This document shows, piece by piece, positions 10,909 through 25,249 of a DNA stretch of 64,000 nt (within the stretch, counting starts at the first letter, position 1; every line of letters begins with the position of its first letter). Source of the DNA: Bagarius yarrelli (taxonomy: Eukaryota > Chordata > Actinopteri > Siluriformes > Sisoridae); the NCBI GenBank assembly GCA_005784505.1, contig VCAZ01000001.1:13439597-13503596 (forward strand). Direction: 5' to 3'. Under the pieces are notes generated by a model that saw nothing but the letters and a program-made list of their open reading frames with translations, ran no database searches and was not told where the DNA came from. The translations under genes and the position numbers were made by a program.

Positions 10909-11212
10909 ATTAAACCTGGAAATAAGGCAGGACCAGTATTAAGATTAAGAACATATTTATATAGGCAGGCTAAAAAAAATAAGATTGATGGTGTTGATTT
11001 TGGCTACCATTTCAGATTTTTCATCTATTTCTTATTTTAAAGTGTAAACTGATGGCCTTTGTGCACAAAGAGACCTTTGCATAATATGAGCGAAAAGTCC
11101 TGCTACATTTGTCTCTCTGATGCTGGATGTCAAACTTTATCCCCCTATAAATAAATAAATAAATAAATAAATAGATAGTGTATTACTTAGATGATTTAGA
11201 GCTAAAAAGCTA

Positions 11213-11300
11213 GTGGCCAAAAGTTTTGCTGGATGTCGTGGGATTTGAACTCACACCATTTTAATACTAATAACCGATTCCCCTGGCATTTATAAACCTA
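11213..11300 (-). repeat. decayed tRNA-derived SINE fragment
   Basis: On the minus strand the stretch reads through gagttcaaatcccac, a pol III B-box-like motif, in a tRNA-like arm. No good A box remains. Low-copy remnant in the first snupn intron. Confidence 0.4.
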
Positions 11301-11559
11301 CAAAAGATACATTTAAACACTTTACGTTTATAATACATCCATTAGTGCATGGAAAATAAGCAGGAGAGCAATTTAATAACACTCCTAATAGTTTCCTATT
11401 CTTAGCCAGCATTACAATGACAGCTAAAAACATAACATACAGAGAGCTAACAGACATAGCCGCTAACATTAGATTTAGAAAACTACCATAAAAAATAAGA
11501 ATAAAACCTGTTGTTGTGGGCGTTAAGACAGGCTACAAATGCGGGAACGCTGCTAGCTG

Positions 11560-11760
11560 CTCCGGTCACGTTTATAGCTGTATTTAGTGGCGGATTTTAT
11601 ATAGCCCCGTTCACCATTACTACGGACAACGCTGTACGTACAGCACTATGAGGAACGCAAGCCGCCATTTTGGAATTTACCCTACGTCATGTAAGGCGCC
11701 ATCTTTTTTGTTGGACGACCAAACAAATTCACGGAGTTTAAGCGTCGCTTTATTCGATCA
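11560..11760. promoter_or_regulatory. putative snupn promoter, possibly bidirectional with snx33
   Basis: The stretch has a 14-bp perfect palindrome gctgtacgtacagc (11631-11644), a YY1-type GCCGCCATTTTGG (11661-11673), a CRE-like TACGTCA (11683-11689) and a second YY1-like GCGCCATCTTTT just after. YY1 sites of this kind mark start regions of housekeeping genes. It lies upstream of snupn (minus) and about 1.1 kb before the snx33 ATG (plus). Exact start sites are not determined. Confidence 0.55.
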
Positions 11761-12859
11761 CAGGAATAAATCATGTTAGCAAACACAAAAAGGGATTGAA
11801 TTTAAAAATAAATAAATAAATAAAAGACCTTGTGTTGTGTCAAGGAATATAATTACGATTATTTTTACACTGCATTTCCCTTTCCCACATTTTAATTCCA
11901 CACGATTATCCACTTGACGGCGACAGAGAGTTAAAAACAATCCCATCATTTGCCTAATAAACGAGGAGCTAAATAACCCACCAAAAACTTTCCTCGATTC
12001 ATTGTCGCTGTTTCGCGTCATGGAAAGATTGGGATTACATTTTTAGTCAACCGTGAAAAGCTGTCTGTGCTTTGTGTGCTGTAACATTACCTCCGTTTTG
12101 CTTTGCCGCCTGGTTGGTATTGTGTTAAAGATTGAGTTGTGGAGCGGTGACGGAATGAGTGCAGAATGCGCTAGGACGCGTTTATTATCACCACCATCAT
12201 CATTTTCACCGTCTCTCCTACTGGGTTTATATTTTGGACACTATTTTGTATTATGACAATGCTTTGATATTTTTTCCTCGCTCTTTTTTCCCCGCTCATC
12301 ATGACCAGACGGCGCGCACGGCAGGACTTTCTGACCGCACTCCTCCAGCTAGAATTGCACTTAGTGAGTTAGCCGGTGTTTACTTTCACCTTCTGGACCA
12401 AAAACAGACGATTCCGACTATTGACCTCTTTTTAGATTAAAAGTGTGACCACCTAGAATAAGAAATTGTGTTTTTACAAACGTTTTATAGACTGTTTTAT
12501 TATCTACGAGTGTAGAAATGTAGGGTTGAGTCGATGTTGTGAGCGGTTTGTTTGTTTGTTTCTTTGTTTTCCTCGTTAAACTGTTAATCCAACTAGTTCA
12601 CATAACAACCCAGTGTTGAAGTTTGGATCCTGATCATCTTCTCTGGATCCACAGATTGAGGTCAGTTTCCTTTGTTTTGCTGTACATGGATTGGCACACA
12701 GAGATGTGATGAAACTTTGTTGTGATAACTGTGTAGCTTGTTTTTCTGTGCCTAAGTGCTGGATAACTCATGGGAGATGAGTTGAACTCACAACAAAGAG
12801 GCTGAAAAGGATTTCGTACATCTTTGTCTCTAGTACCCGGTACCACACCAGAGGTCACG
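11761..12859 (+). other. presumed snx33 5' UTR and upstream sequence
   Basis: No protein-coding exon was recognised. Acceptor-like sequences (ccacag near 12650, tctctag near 12830) suggest that non-coding 5' exon(s) may be spliced near the start codon, but the exact structure cannot be read. The human IMP3 gene position falls here, and no IMP3-like open frame is seen. Confidence 0.45.
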
Positions 12860-14267
12860 ATGTCACTGAAAGCTGTAGCACTTTACACTTTCCAGAGCGA
12901 GAATAAAGAGGAGATCAGCATACAGGAGAACGAGGAGCTGGTTATTTTTGACGAGAACTCCGTAGACGGTTGGTTACAGGGTGAAAACAGCCGTGGGGAG
13001 AGAGGCCTGTTCCCTGCCTCATACGTGGAGATCATTCGGCAGCGTTCCAACTCGAACCTGACTGACTATTCCCTGAGCCCTGCAGGCTCCCCTGGCAAGG
13101 AGCCCTTCTTTAACCCCAGTACCAACACCACTGATTACGATGACGAAGATGACGATTGGGACGACTGGGACGATAACTCGACTGTAGTCGAGGACGAAGA
13201 CGCTCGTCGGACAGTGGGTGCCAATGGCCACGCGCAGCAGAGTCCGTACCCCAATCCTAACGTGCAATACCGCTCCAGACCCCATGTAGAGCGCCAAGAC
13301 AGCATCTCCAGTTCCAGGAAAGGCAGCATGGTGGGGCGCAACCTCAATCGCTTTTCCAGTTTTGTGCGGTCGGGTGTCGAGGCGTTTGTGCTCGGCGACG
13401 TGCCCATGATGGCAAAGATAGCCGAGTCGTATGGTATTGAAATGGGCACACGTGGACCTCAGTGGAAGGAAAGTCCTCAGCCTTTCATCTGCTCCATCGA
13501 AGATCCCACCAAACAGACCAAGTTTAAGGGCATTAAGAGTTACATCTCCTACAAGGTCACCCCCAGCCACACTGGCAGGCCTGTTTATCGGCGCTACAAG
13601 CACTTTGACTGGCTCTACAATCGCCTGTTGCACAAATTTACTGTTATTTCCGTACCCCATCTTCCAGAGAAACAAGCCACCGGGCGCTTCGAGGAAGACT
13701 TTATCGAAAAAAGAAAACGACGGCTCATCCTGTGGATGGATCACATGACCAGTCACCCGGTTTTGTCTCAGTACGAGGGCTTTGAACATTTTCTCATGTG
13801 TGTGGATGACAAGCAGTGGAAACTGGGAAAGCGTCGCGCTGAGAAGGACGAGCTGGTCGGTGCTCATTTTATGCTCACTCTCCACATCCCTAAAGAGCAT
13901 CAGGACCTGCAAGACGTTGAGGAGCGCATAGACACTTTCAAGGCCTTTGCCAAAAAAATGGATGACAGCGTCATGCAGCTGACGCATGTGGCGTCAGAGC
14001 TCGTCCGCAAGCATCTCGGTGGCTTTCGAAAGGAATTTCAGCGCTTAGGGAACGCGTTCCAGTCCATCAGCCAGGCGTTCATGCTGGACCCTCCTTACAG
14101 CTGTGATGCCCTAAACAACGCCATCTCACACACTGGAAGGACGTATGAGAACATTGGGGAGATGTTTGCAGAGCAGCCCAAATACGACCTGTTCCACATG
14201 CTGGATAAACTCTCTCTGTACCAGGGCTTGTTGTCCAACTTCCCAGATATCATTCATTTACAGAAAG
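12860..14267 (+). CDS. snx33: snx33 coding exon 1 (SH3, PX and most of BAR)
   Basis: Begins MSLKAVALYTFQSENKEEIS. An in-frame stretch extends upstream to 12824 but has no ATG, and the family starts with M-x-LK, so ATG 12860 is the start. Ends ...HLQK plus one base before the GTAACG donor at 14268. GC content is clearly higher than in the flanking intron. Confidence 0.95.
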
Positions 14268-17200
14268 GTAACGTGATGCTTATTTGTTATGGGTTTATTT
14301 AGTGTTGTAGCAAAATAATTTTCTTAACTCATTCATTGTTAAATTAAGAGTTGGGTTTGAGTGTTTGGGTTAAACACCCATTTAAAAGGAACAGGAAGTC
14401 TGACATCCATTGTGGTAGAGAAACTGGTAACCGGAGAATGTGAAGTATGAAGAAAGATAAGGAACTCTCTGAGATATAGAAGCAGCTATCAATTCATCTA
14501 TATATAAAACTGCACAAAAAGATCCCTATTAACCTTCTAAATCATCGACTTTTCTTTTTTTTTAGTCAGTTTCACTAGGACAGTATTTTGAGCTTTACCT
14601 ATCTGTCTGTTATACCTCCCAGCTGTCCTCTCTCCAATCCAAATCCTCTGCAAGATACTGTAAAAAAAAAAAAAAAAAAAGGCACAGCGTTTGCCAGATT
14701 TTCGGCAAGTTAGTGCTTGCACAGCTAACATTTAACAAGCATCAAGTGTGCACTTTGAACAGAACGACATCATACGGTCTGAAGGAATGCTGGTGAGACT
14801 CCCAGATGTTATTCATATATATTTTTTTTTTCTATAAGAAGCCTCTACTGATTATCTTAACATATATTAAAAAAAACACACACACACACAGTCAAATTTA
14901 ATGGAAAGACATTTGATCTAAATATTGATCTAAACTCTGACATGACCTTAATCTATCTGCTGCTTGACTTTGATATGTAGGGGTATGTGGTATACAGGAA
15001 AGCAACATCGATAGGCCCTTGCCCCATGTTCACAAATGCCCCCAGGATCACCTAATTATTCTCAGAAGACTAATAAAAGATTCTTACTCCACAAAGACCA
15101 GAAGTCTGAGCACAGCTTTCTGGCTGGGAGAAGGAGCAACTACGTGGAGTCTCTTGTGGCACCAGGCAGACTGTAGTAACCTGTAGCAGCGTCTGTAACT
15201 GATACCTTGTTAATATCTTGTAATAAGGTGCTTTTTACCCGTTTACTGTCTTTCATAAAGACGAGTTCTGGTTATGGTGGACTACTGGAATTTCAGAGCA
15301 GAGCCCTGAGGGTGCGGTGCGGGTCACATATGGGACTGATTTTTTTAAATGGTAGGGAAAGAATGAGGAATGAGGTAAAGAGAGCAGAACAGAAACCTCT
15401 ACAATGCAGTTTACAACACATGATTCCTTTTTCTTCATGGCGTCCAGGTTCAACGGTATTCCTTTCTGCATGGTTGAATTCGATTGGCTGGTTTCCATGC
15501 AGCCATCAAACAGCGAGCTTTTTTGTTGTTGCTTAGACACCAGTCTTACTTTAACCCATGCTGCTAGCGTGCTAAGAGGCTCAGAAATGCACCTGCTGGT
15601 GTTTAGTTTCTGTCCAAGGCAGTATGGAGCCTGATCGCTGGTGTCTGGTGTAGGAGTTAGGAAACCTGAGTGTCTGTTTAACTCGCATGAGAACTCTGTG
15701 ACAATGCAGTAAACGAACAATGCAGTCTAATTAGCGCAGCAAGTAACGTAAATATGCTACGCTAATTAGCTTGCATTATTAGCGCAGCAAGCAATGTAAA
15801 TATGCTACATTTTTAAATGTAGATTAAAATGTAATATGTTACACAATACGAGATGCAAGGACATGCTGTTTGTCCAAAAAACGTAGGTTACAAATACAAC
15901 AAAAATAGTAGCATTCCAAATTAAACTAGAATTATCAGTGCAAATGAAAAATATGTGGAAAATATTTTAAAAAATAAAGCGTAGCAGAACAGTAAAATTG
16001 AAAGTATGTACAATTTGTACAGTATCTTTATTATTACAGATATAAAGAGATTTTACACTCAACGTTTGGGTTTTCTAGTATAACAACCGATTGTCAATTA
16101 GCATTTTTATACCGCCGCACATTAATGTTCTGCCCAGTCTACTATGTACCAGACTACACTAAAAAGTTGTAGCTTTTTAATTAATTGCAAAATGATCAAA
16201 ATTTTGAAACCACCATTTTGCGGTTCTTTTACCTGTTGCCCGAGTAACAACAGGCCACAAATAGCATTTAAGATAAAAGAAGCTGTGCATCTTTGCAACA
16301 GTCTTTATTAGCTGTGCTGATTTTTTTATTTTTTTTTAATATTTGCACACACTTTTTAATAATTTGTTACCGATCAATTCCACGTTTAGTCACCATCAGA
16401 TGGAAGTCAGTAGCTCTTATTAAAAATGTTTTTGTTGCTGTAAGTTGTGGTGTTACGATGGTTTTTTTTCAATTGCATATTTTTTTCCCAGTGATTTAAT
16501 TGTCTTAAATTTGACCTAAAAATTTGTTCGCTTTTGTCCGAATTTCTATCACTATCTACGTGCACCTATGCAACATAAATGCAATTTTTTAAGTAATATA
16601 TATATTTTTAAAACATTGTTACAGCCTTTATTCAAGGGATAGCACAGAGGTGAAGCGGGGTGAGAGTGAGACGGAATCGAACCTGGGTCGTCCGTAACGC
16701 AACATTAGCATGTATATGCCTGCGTTTTGAATAAATAAATAAATAAATAAACAGAGAGGGAACCTGGCTTCTGGTCTGGAAAGTTATGCTGCGGCCATGG
16801 TACGTTGCCGTTGAGGTCATTTACAAGTTGTAATGATGTCATTTTCCATCTCTGGATGTTTGTTTTGCACTTAGCCCGTGTTTTGTTTGCTCAACAAGCA
16901 GCTAGCCAGCTAGCACTTGTAACATTGGCTTCTTAAAAATGTTTAAGATTTAACCAAGTAGTATATGTGTAGATTAACTGCTCTAAAGTTAACAATGCGT
17001 TAAACTCTTTTAGACTCAAGCAAAGAAAGGGGATTTAAATCTAGGCAAACATGTTGATCTGATGACACATTGTAAACAGGGAGGAAACTACCAGAGACTG
17101 CGTCCCAAACCGTTTACACTTGTACTATAGAGTATGTGAAACAGCCTGTGCAAAGCAAGAAGTATGTCCAAACCCTGAGTATGCGACGAAGAGTAAGTGA

Positions 17201-18017
17201 AATGTTCCCAGATGAACTTCTACTTTCGTCCGGATTCTAATGAACACTTTACTATTGTACTATTAATGAGCATGAAGGATTGTCAACTTGTTATATTTAA
17301 AAATGTCTGAAAGCAGAAACGCAGAACTTTTAAAGTGGCTAAAGTAGTTTTAAGAAAAAAAAACTTTGTTTATTGTGGGTAAATGACACTTGTATAACCT
17401 CATCCAAGTAAACATTATCTAACTGACATGTCGCTTTGTCTTGATAATGTCAACATGATGGATGCTTCCGGAGGTCATAGAAGGGGTGGGAATCTTTAGG
17501 TACTTTACGATCCTATTCGATTCCGATTCTAGAAGTCATAATCCGATTTTAAAATCGATTCTTAATCTACAGGTTTTTTTTTCGAATTCTTCTGCTGTGT
17601 AAATACGTGTTCACATCATAACATTTTATTCAGAATTGGAGGTTCTATGCTTTTTGTTTATAGTTGGAATTTCTGTATGACAATATCATCCATCGTGAAA
17701 TAGATGTTTTGGTTTTATAATTTTTCTTTTATTAACAAAGTTGTGCTCAGGATGAAGAAGCTCTGAATGAAACATCAAACCTCAGATTATTATAACAATT
17801 GATAAGAACACTTAAATAATGCTGTAATTAGCTTAAAAACTCACCACTGACCAAGTATTTCACTTATTTTAGAAGTGTTGCCACCAAGTCCATTTCAAAT
17901 GTGATGTTCATTTTTGTTCAAATTAAGCAAATTTGCCAGCATAGGTATGTGCGTCAGTCAGTGCTTATGTAACAGACTAAACTGTTTATTAATTTTAGGT
18001 GTGGTAATTTTGTGTAA

Positions 18018-18058
<41 letters not shown>

Positions 18059-21000
18059 GCATTTTTCATCTCTGAGCTTGCTGTAATTTGGTGAGAGTGC
18101 ATGCGCACGGGGTGAGACAGAAGAACTGCTTTGTTCTTTCTTGCATTTGGACTGCATTGTTCACCTAAGTGTTTAGAGGAACCTGCGACGATCTTACTTG
18201 AATTCAGAATCGATTCAGGAATCGGTAGAGAAAGAATCGTGATGCATCAATGAATCAAATTGTTTCCCACCTCTACTATATAGAACATACTTTTCTAATG
18301 GTTGGGAATATGTACTAACTCAAATATCATATGTAGTATGTGATTTCAGACATAGTTACGGTGATTTTGGTTGCACTTTTGCAGTTAAGCCCAGAATACC
18401 TGTGTGTGTGAACTGATAGCCATAGCCATGCCCCCACAGCCCCTTTGCATCCCAATAAATCAATATGTACAGAGGTTTCTTGGCATTTTAGCCGCTAAAA
18501 AACGCAAGTGAGTGTAAAGTAATATCATCACTGTTGTTACTAGTAGTAACTGTAATAAGCAAACTAAATGTAGCTAAGGATTTGGGCCAGTGTATTCTGT
18601 GCATAGGTAAAAATTTAGGACGGGATTATAGAGATAAAAAAAACTTTTATATATTTTCAAGTGATACATTTAACTGTTAGCTAAATTTTTCCCCAACAAA
18701 TTAACCCTAACACTTTTAGTCAGACAAGTGCGTATGTCCTACTGTCATCTGTTTCACGCATGGCGGTCTGAACATGCAGCTCCTGATCTATGCATAGTGC
18801 CATGTTGTAAATTTATACCAATTAAAATTGTTTGTCTTGTCAGCGTCACTAGAGAATAGTATTTTTTCTGTCTCTGGAGTTCCAGTGAAGCTCTGATTAT
18901 CTCACTGTACTGTGCACACCATCATTTCCCTCCTGTTCCTATGTCTTCAGTCTGCTAATATGATACGCCTCAGTTTTCCAGCACAGAGTAAGAAAGCCCT
19001 AGCTTTGATGTGGACCAGACACACCCATTTCTACACACTGCTAAATTTTTAAGGGCTCCATGCAGGAAACGGAAAAAGAAAGGTTGGGTACCCAGAGAGG
19101 GAACAGCACAGTTAGACCAGCTAACTCGCTTTCCATCTGTGAGAAGCTCCGCTGGGACAAAAAGCGAGACAGGATAGAATAGTGAGATGCAATCCTGCCC
19201 TTTTTTAACCTGGACAGGATGAATAGCCTTGTTACAAGGCCTGCACAGTGTGCGTGTTTGTCTGTCTGCGTGTGCATGCAAGTGTCTCCACTTGTGTGTG
19301 ACCTAAGCAAATCTGGCAACAACCTGTGCCTTTAGTCACAACACACAGGAAACTTCAGAGATCTTTACGAGCGATCGTCATGATCAAACTCGCTCATAAC
19401 CCCCCCCTTCACATATACAGCCTGCTTCACTTCCTGCTCCTGCTTTGAAGACAAATTTCCAGATCTCTTTCGTTTTACCTCAAAGAAAAAGTACCTTCAT
19501 TTGACTTCTTCCTGACTTGCCCAAATGAACTCTAGTTCCTTAAATCCAGTTTCAGTGTTTAGACTCTTGCCAGATCAGCGTCTCGTACTGCTCTTCTGCC
19601 CGGAAGCTAAACAAACAGCTTGTCACGCAGCTCTGTTGGTGTTGCCCGAGAGATCTTGGACTTTGTCTCGTTCTTTACGAACTCTTAGTCTGCATGTCAG
19701 TATTTGCTCACAGATAAATCTGCAGGAAGGTTTTTTTTTCCAGTGCTTACCAAAGAGCCCGACATTCCTCTCGATGTTTCCTCTACAGCAGGTCTGTTAG
19801 ACACATTAACCAACTGAGTGGAGTTCATCCGAGCACTTCTCACAGCTGCCCTGATGTGCCGTCTGTCACAGGGATTTCATTCATCTCTGTTGAGATTCTT
19901 CAGTACTTTTACATGTGTATTCATTATTAGAGAATAGAAAGAATACTTTTTAAACAATGAGCAACTCAAAGACGACAGTAAAACCCTGTGTCTTTAGCTC
20001 ACGTTTATATTCCATTGATAAATATCTTTACTGTAAAGAAACTTCAAACAGATTCCATCATCTCTTTTGATGGAAAGCCAAAAGAAATGTACACACAACC
20101 CCCCATCTCTCTCTCTCTCTATTCTTCACGCTCTCATTTTCCCCCTCACTCATACACTTTCTCTTTACTTTCCTTTCCTTCTATCTGTTTTTTTTTACCT
20201 ACATTTCTCTTGAATCCTTCTTGTTCACTCTGTCTTCTCTTACCCTTTTTTAATCCCTTTTCTCTTTCTCTTTTTCTTTTTTACTCTTTTTTTCCTTTCT
20301 CTCCTTTTTTTTCTTTTTTTCTTTTTTTCTTTCTCTCTCCACACACACACAGCCCTTAACCCCACTCTTCTCTTAATCTCCACTCCATTCACTCTTCTCC
20401 TTCTTTCTTTCTCTTTCTTTCTATCGCTCTTTCCATCTTATTCTATGACAAAGCACTTTCCAAAACGTTTCCAAAACAACACACAAGAACACAACATGAA
20501 GTGCAATCAGAGATGGGGAACATTAAGGCTAATAACTAGGTGTTGCAAATCATCTTTAGTGATGGAACACACAGGCAGGCAGAGATGTTGTGTTGAGGTG
20601 TGAGTAGAGCAAGGGGCAGTTAGAGTCGATGGGTTTTGGTTCAGTGGGGATAGGTGATCATGCAGTTCTGTCTATATCTATTCCACACTTTTTTTTCTTG
20701 CTGCTACTTCGCACTGATGTGTATTTATCAAATATAATAAAGCAAAAGCTTTTTTTGCTTTTACATGAACCCACATGGTTTTACAGCCCTTCAGCATGCG
20801 ACAGGATGAAAGATAAAGCCTCATTAATTTTTTTTTTAACTGTACAAAAACAGCAAATTGCATTCTGACAGAAATCCAATAACTTTTCTGCTCCAGCAAC
20901 AAATAAAATGATCCACATCTATGACATAAGCTATCCACTTTACAGCATTTCCTCCATCTGTTCACTCGCAGATGTTACAGCTAGAGCTTTGTTACCACCT

Positions 21001-24000
21001 CTTCTTCTGCTATAATTTATGTGTCATAAATTAAGAAATACGCAGGATATGTAAACTTTTTGTAAAATTATAACCATTGTAATGATTTATAAAAATGGCA
21101 GGTTTATTTGGTTAATTTGAAAAATTTGGTAGCGGTCTGCTTTTTGACAGCAAACCTAAAGATATTGAACGAACCTAAAAGCATTGTAACATCTTCACAA
21201 CCTGATAGTTCGCTTTTATGATGTACAAGTCTTTTGACGAGATGGGCCAGTTAGATATAACTTAAGATCTCAGCATTCATACTTATGAATGAACTCAAAT
21301 GAACTATACTAACTGTGCAGTCGCACTAGAGTTAATCAAACCAAACGTGAAATGTGTGAACACCCCAAATCGCAGCCACAAAACAGTTGTCCTAAATGTC
21401 TTTGTATGTTGTATCGTTACATTATTCCTTCACTGGAACTAAGAGACTCAAACACTGTTCCAGCATGACAATGTCCCTGTGCACAGACTGGAGAGGAACT
21501 GGTGTGTCCTGTACAGAATCCTGGCTCTACCCCACTAAACACCTTTTCTTTTCTCTTATAGATAAAATACACGCTAGGCTTCATGCAAAGTCAATCTAGT
21601 CTTTACAATGGCTCTGTCTGAAATAACATATTATTTAACTGTTATGTACTACATTAGAATATATTTTTCTTCTAGTACAAATCACTTTTAATAAAAACAA
21701 AAAAAAGAGACATTTTCTTCTGTAAACAAGCTCTTTTTAGAATAAGGTAGGTAGTCTAGTAACAGTAGTTCTGCACAAGTCTTTAGCTTGAGGTCAGTGC
21801 ACAGATACGATTCGGCGGTCCAGCCAAACCACAGGTCTGTTGTTAATAATAGTAATATGTCACCTCAACTTTATTTCTATATTCAGTTTAAAGCATCTGG
21901 CGTGATGTTATTATGTGCTGTACGCTGTCACAGCAGCACAAATTTAATCTTTGATAAAGTTTAACTTAGATGAAGCTACTTTAAGCTGACCGGCGCTCAG
22001 GCGACCCGGGATTGATTCCGGCTCTGTGCCTTTCTAAATAAAGGCTATAAAAGCACAAAAATAAAGAAAAGCTACTTTCGGTATAACTTTTTAAAAAGCT
22101 ACTTTAATCTTTTAAGTGTTGTGTTGCTGCCTTCCGCTATTCCCGCAATATGCTGAGTCGTCTCGACCACAAGCTCCCGGGATAGTAAAATGTTTGTTTA
22201 TTGTATGCGAACTTCAGAATCTGGGTAGAGGTGGTAAATGTGAATGTTTCTATTTATGATTGTTGTCATTATTCTTAAACTCTTAGTTTATGTTCAAACG
22301 TGTTAACTAATCAGGTACACTTTAATTAAAAACTGAATTTTTTAAAGCTTTCTTTGTAAAGGGTTATTTTACATTTAATGATTTACATTCACAGGCAAAT
22401 AAGTAAGTATTCAGTAAGTATTCAGAGTCTAGAATTGTAAAAGTTGTGCTGAAAATATGTCTATTAAAGTTTAGTTTAGTTTTTAAATGAAGATAAATTG
22501 TTGGAAGACTACAGATCTTAAGGTCATCTATGTTGAGCAGGCAGTTTACTCGAGTTCTGCTGTTCCCAAGCAATACAAGAGGACTTCCCTTTTTTTAGCT
22601 GATAGAAAGTTTAATAACAGTTTAGCCTGTTCTCCAGTAACCAGTCAGGCCTGACCGTAGGACCATGTGGAATTCATGAGTTTTTGCTTTAACCGGATGT
22701 TAAAGTTATTCAGGGATTTACTTGCTTTACTCCATTCGTGTGGAAAACAATTCATTATGTTCATGGCATGGTTTGTGCCCAAGGAGTTCTAAAAGACTTA
22801 AATTGTCATGTTTGCTTTCTGGGCTTGGCTTAGATCAGAGCTCGCATTGTGCCATTAGTCAGTAAGATTACAGAACAATAGGGACCAGCTGGGAAGTAAC
22901 ATTGGGACCTGTGCCAACTGATAGCAGAGGGTCAGCGGGTGGCAGTGTGTGTGAGCCTGGTACTCTGCTGCGCTTGGCACTGCCACCTAATTTAGTCTGC
23001 TGTTATTTAAAACTCAAATTCCAGCCATTTAGTATACAAGAGTAAATTTAGATAATATTTGGTCTTTAATATGTCAGAAGAGCTTAATTAAAACCCAGTG
23101 ACAGCAAAGTAGTGTGTCGTTATCGTCATCTTACATCAGCTTTTGGAGTTGGGCGGTGAATCAAACCGCGTTCCTGTATAAATACGTCAACAGCAACTTT
23201 AGCTGAAAGGAACATTTTCTCAAAATGCTAATTAATTGATTGATTTAATTAAAAAAAAAATTCTTCTCCAGTCTGATCTTCAACATGTTTAAAATGGTTG
23301 TTTAAATAAGAAATGCAGAAATAAGAAATATATTATTTTCTTTGCTCACAACATGCCGAATCACAGTTTTAAACTGCCATAAACTAGTCGTCTCTTGCCT
23401 GGATGTTTCGAAGATATTTTATGTAATTGCACCAGATTTTATGGCCTTTGTTTAACAGAAACACTATTTCTGGAGAACTTATCATGCTCAACTTACTCAA
23501 CTGAATGTCACAATCAAATAAACACCATGGTTTGATTATCAAACGAACTGCACTTATGTAAATAATTTAGCTGAGGCCAATGATTGTCCACAGAGGTGGA
23601 GACAGTAGGTCAGGTAGGATCTCAAAGATGATCTGCAACATGCCATTGTGTTAGTGAAATGTGGTCATAATTAGTAATTAACATTTAATGATTGGACTAT
23701 AATTTTAGTTAAAGAAATGGTTTTCATGTACATTTCATTTAAAATGTCTGACAAAAGTCTGATTTAAAATGAGTAAAAGCACTGTAGGTTTCCAGTGTGA
23801 GATGTTTGATTTTACATTTCTTACATGTCGCAAAGATGAGAAAAAGGTTTAACATCAGCATTGACTTTTTAATGTTCTTTTTAATGTTTTTCTTTTTAAG
23901 GAAATCCTACAAATTCCTAAAGCCCTGATTGTCATATGAGCTTCCTAGTACCCACCACTGTGTAGTGTGGCATCACATCAAAAAATGTTAAGCAATACAA

Positions 24001-25218
24001 GTTTGTACAAGACTATTTTTTAGACTGCAGTGAATTGCACTAGCACCACTGTTTCTAGAGAGTTCATAAATCATTGTGTTAAACATTTTACTGTTTAACG
24101 TGAAACTTCCTTAGAAAAGATACTTGTCATGATCTAAACAAACACCACAGAGAGGTAGGACAGTAAAAGTACAGCATCCACAAGACTTTGTGACAGAAGC
24201 CCGAGTTCCATCCTAACGTGAAAGTAATCTTTTTAAAGTTTGCAAAAAAATAAATAAGTACAAATGTAAATTAGATGCCTTTTCATCAAGTTGTTCAAGT
24301 GGTTGACGGTGGTATTGGTAAACTAGTAACCAACAGTAAATAAAACAAGGCAAGAATAATTGAGCTGAAACAGACTATTAGTCACCTGGGTTTACATTAA
24401 TGCAATTTGGCATTTAAGGCATTCATTTATACAACTGAGCAATTTGGGTTTAAGTATTGGCAACTTGATTGTGCTAGGAATGGAACCCACTATCTTCCAA
24501 TTACCAGTCCAACATCTGCACCTTTGCTATTTCAGAATTTATTTGGCATGAGCGTTTCCAACTACTTCTGTCCTCATGAAACCTTTTTTTTTTTGTCGCC
24601 TTAAGCGACACTGGGATGAGGTGCATGTTCCGTAGGCTTGTCTATCCTATACAAAAAAAACTCTTGCCTTGATTTTACTACTGCCCCAAGGGTAGATAGA
24701 TTGTTTAGGTCACTACTTGCTGTCACTTGACATCTGACAGCATCTTTACATATAGTCTGATGCCACGCTATCCAATCCTATCTGTAGGTTTATTTTCCAG
24801 TTAGGCAGGAGCTAAACCTGTCTTCATCTGACTTGATAAGTTATTATCAAGTGATTTAAAATAAGAATAGACACTCTCGTTCTAATGGGAAGGAGAAAGC
24901 TTGTGTATCTGATTGAACCTGCAGTCCTTGTAACTGTGTCCTCTCTCGTGATGCACAAGTACACATCACCATGTTTATTCATTTAGATTGGTGCCTGTGT
25001 TCATGTGCTTTAATGTATTCTGACTACGACGTGGCCATTACGTGTTTTTACTATTTATTTCAATTTTCATTTGGTGTGTTATTGCCACTGTGTCTATAAA
25101 CAGTCTTTTAACCTGTAGAAATATACATTCTAAACGGTCATTTAATTATTATAGTGGTGCGACGGCTCAGTGTTAGAGCTTTTGCAAAGCATAACTAAGG
25201 GGTTCGGGTCCCACCTTG

Positions 25219-25249
<31 letters not shown>

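Noticed and set aside
12824..12859. Upstream extension of the snx33 frame
   Set aside because: It starts with TTG, has no ATG, and the family begins at the downstream M-S-LK.
13019..13987. 322-codon open frame antisense to snx33
   Set aside because: It is a shadow of the GC-rich snx33 exon; the plus-strand frame has strong family homology and correct splice sites.
25150..25220. Possible functional tRNA gene from A- and B-box-like sequences
   Set aside because: No complete cloverleaf can be formed, an inverted copy exists nearby, and a T-run follows; it is SINE-derived.
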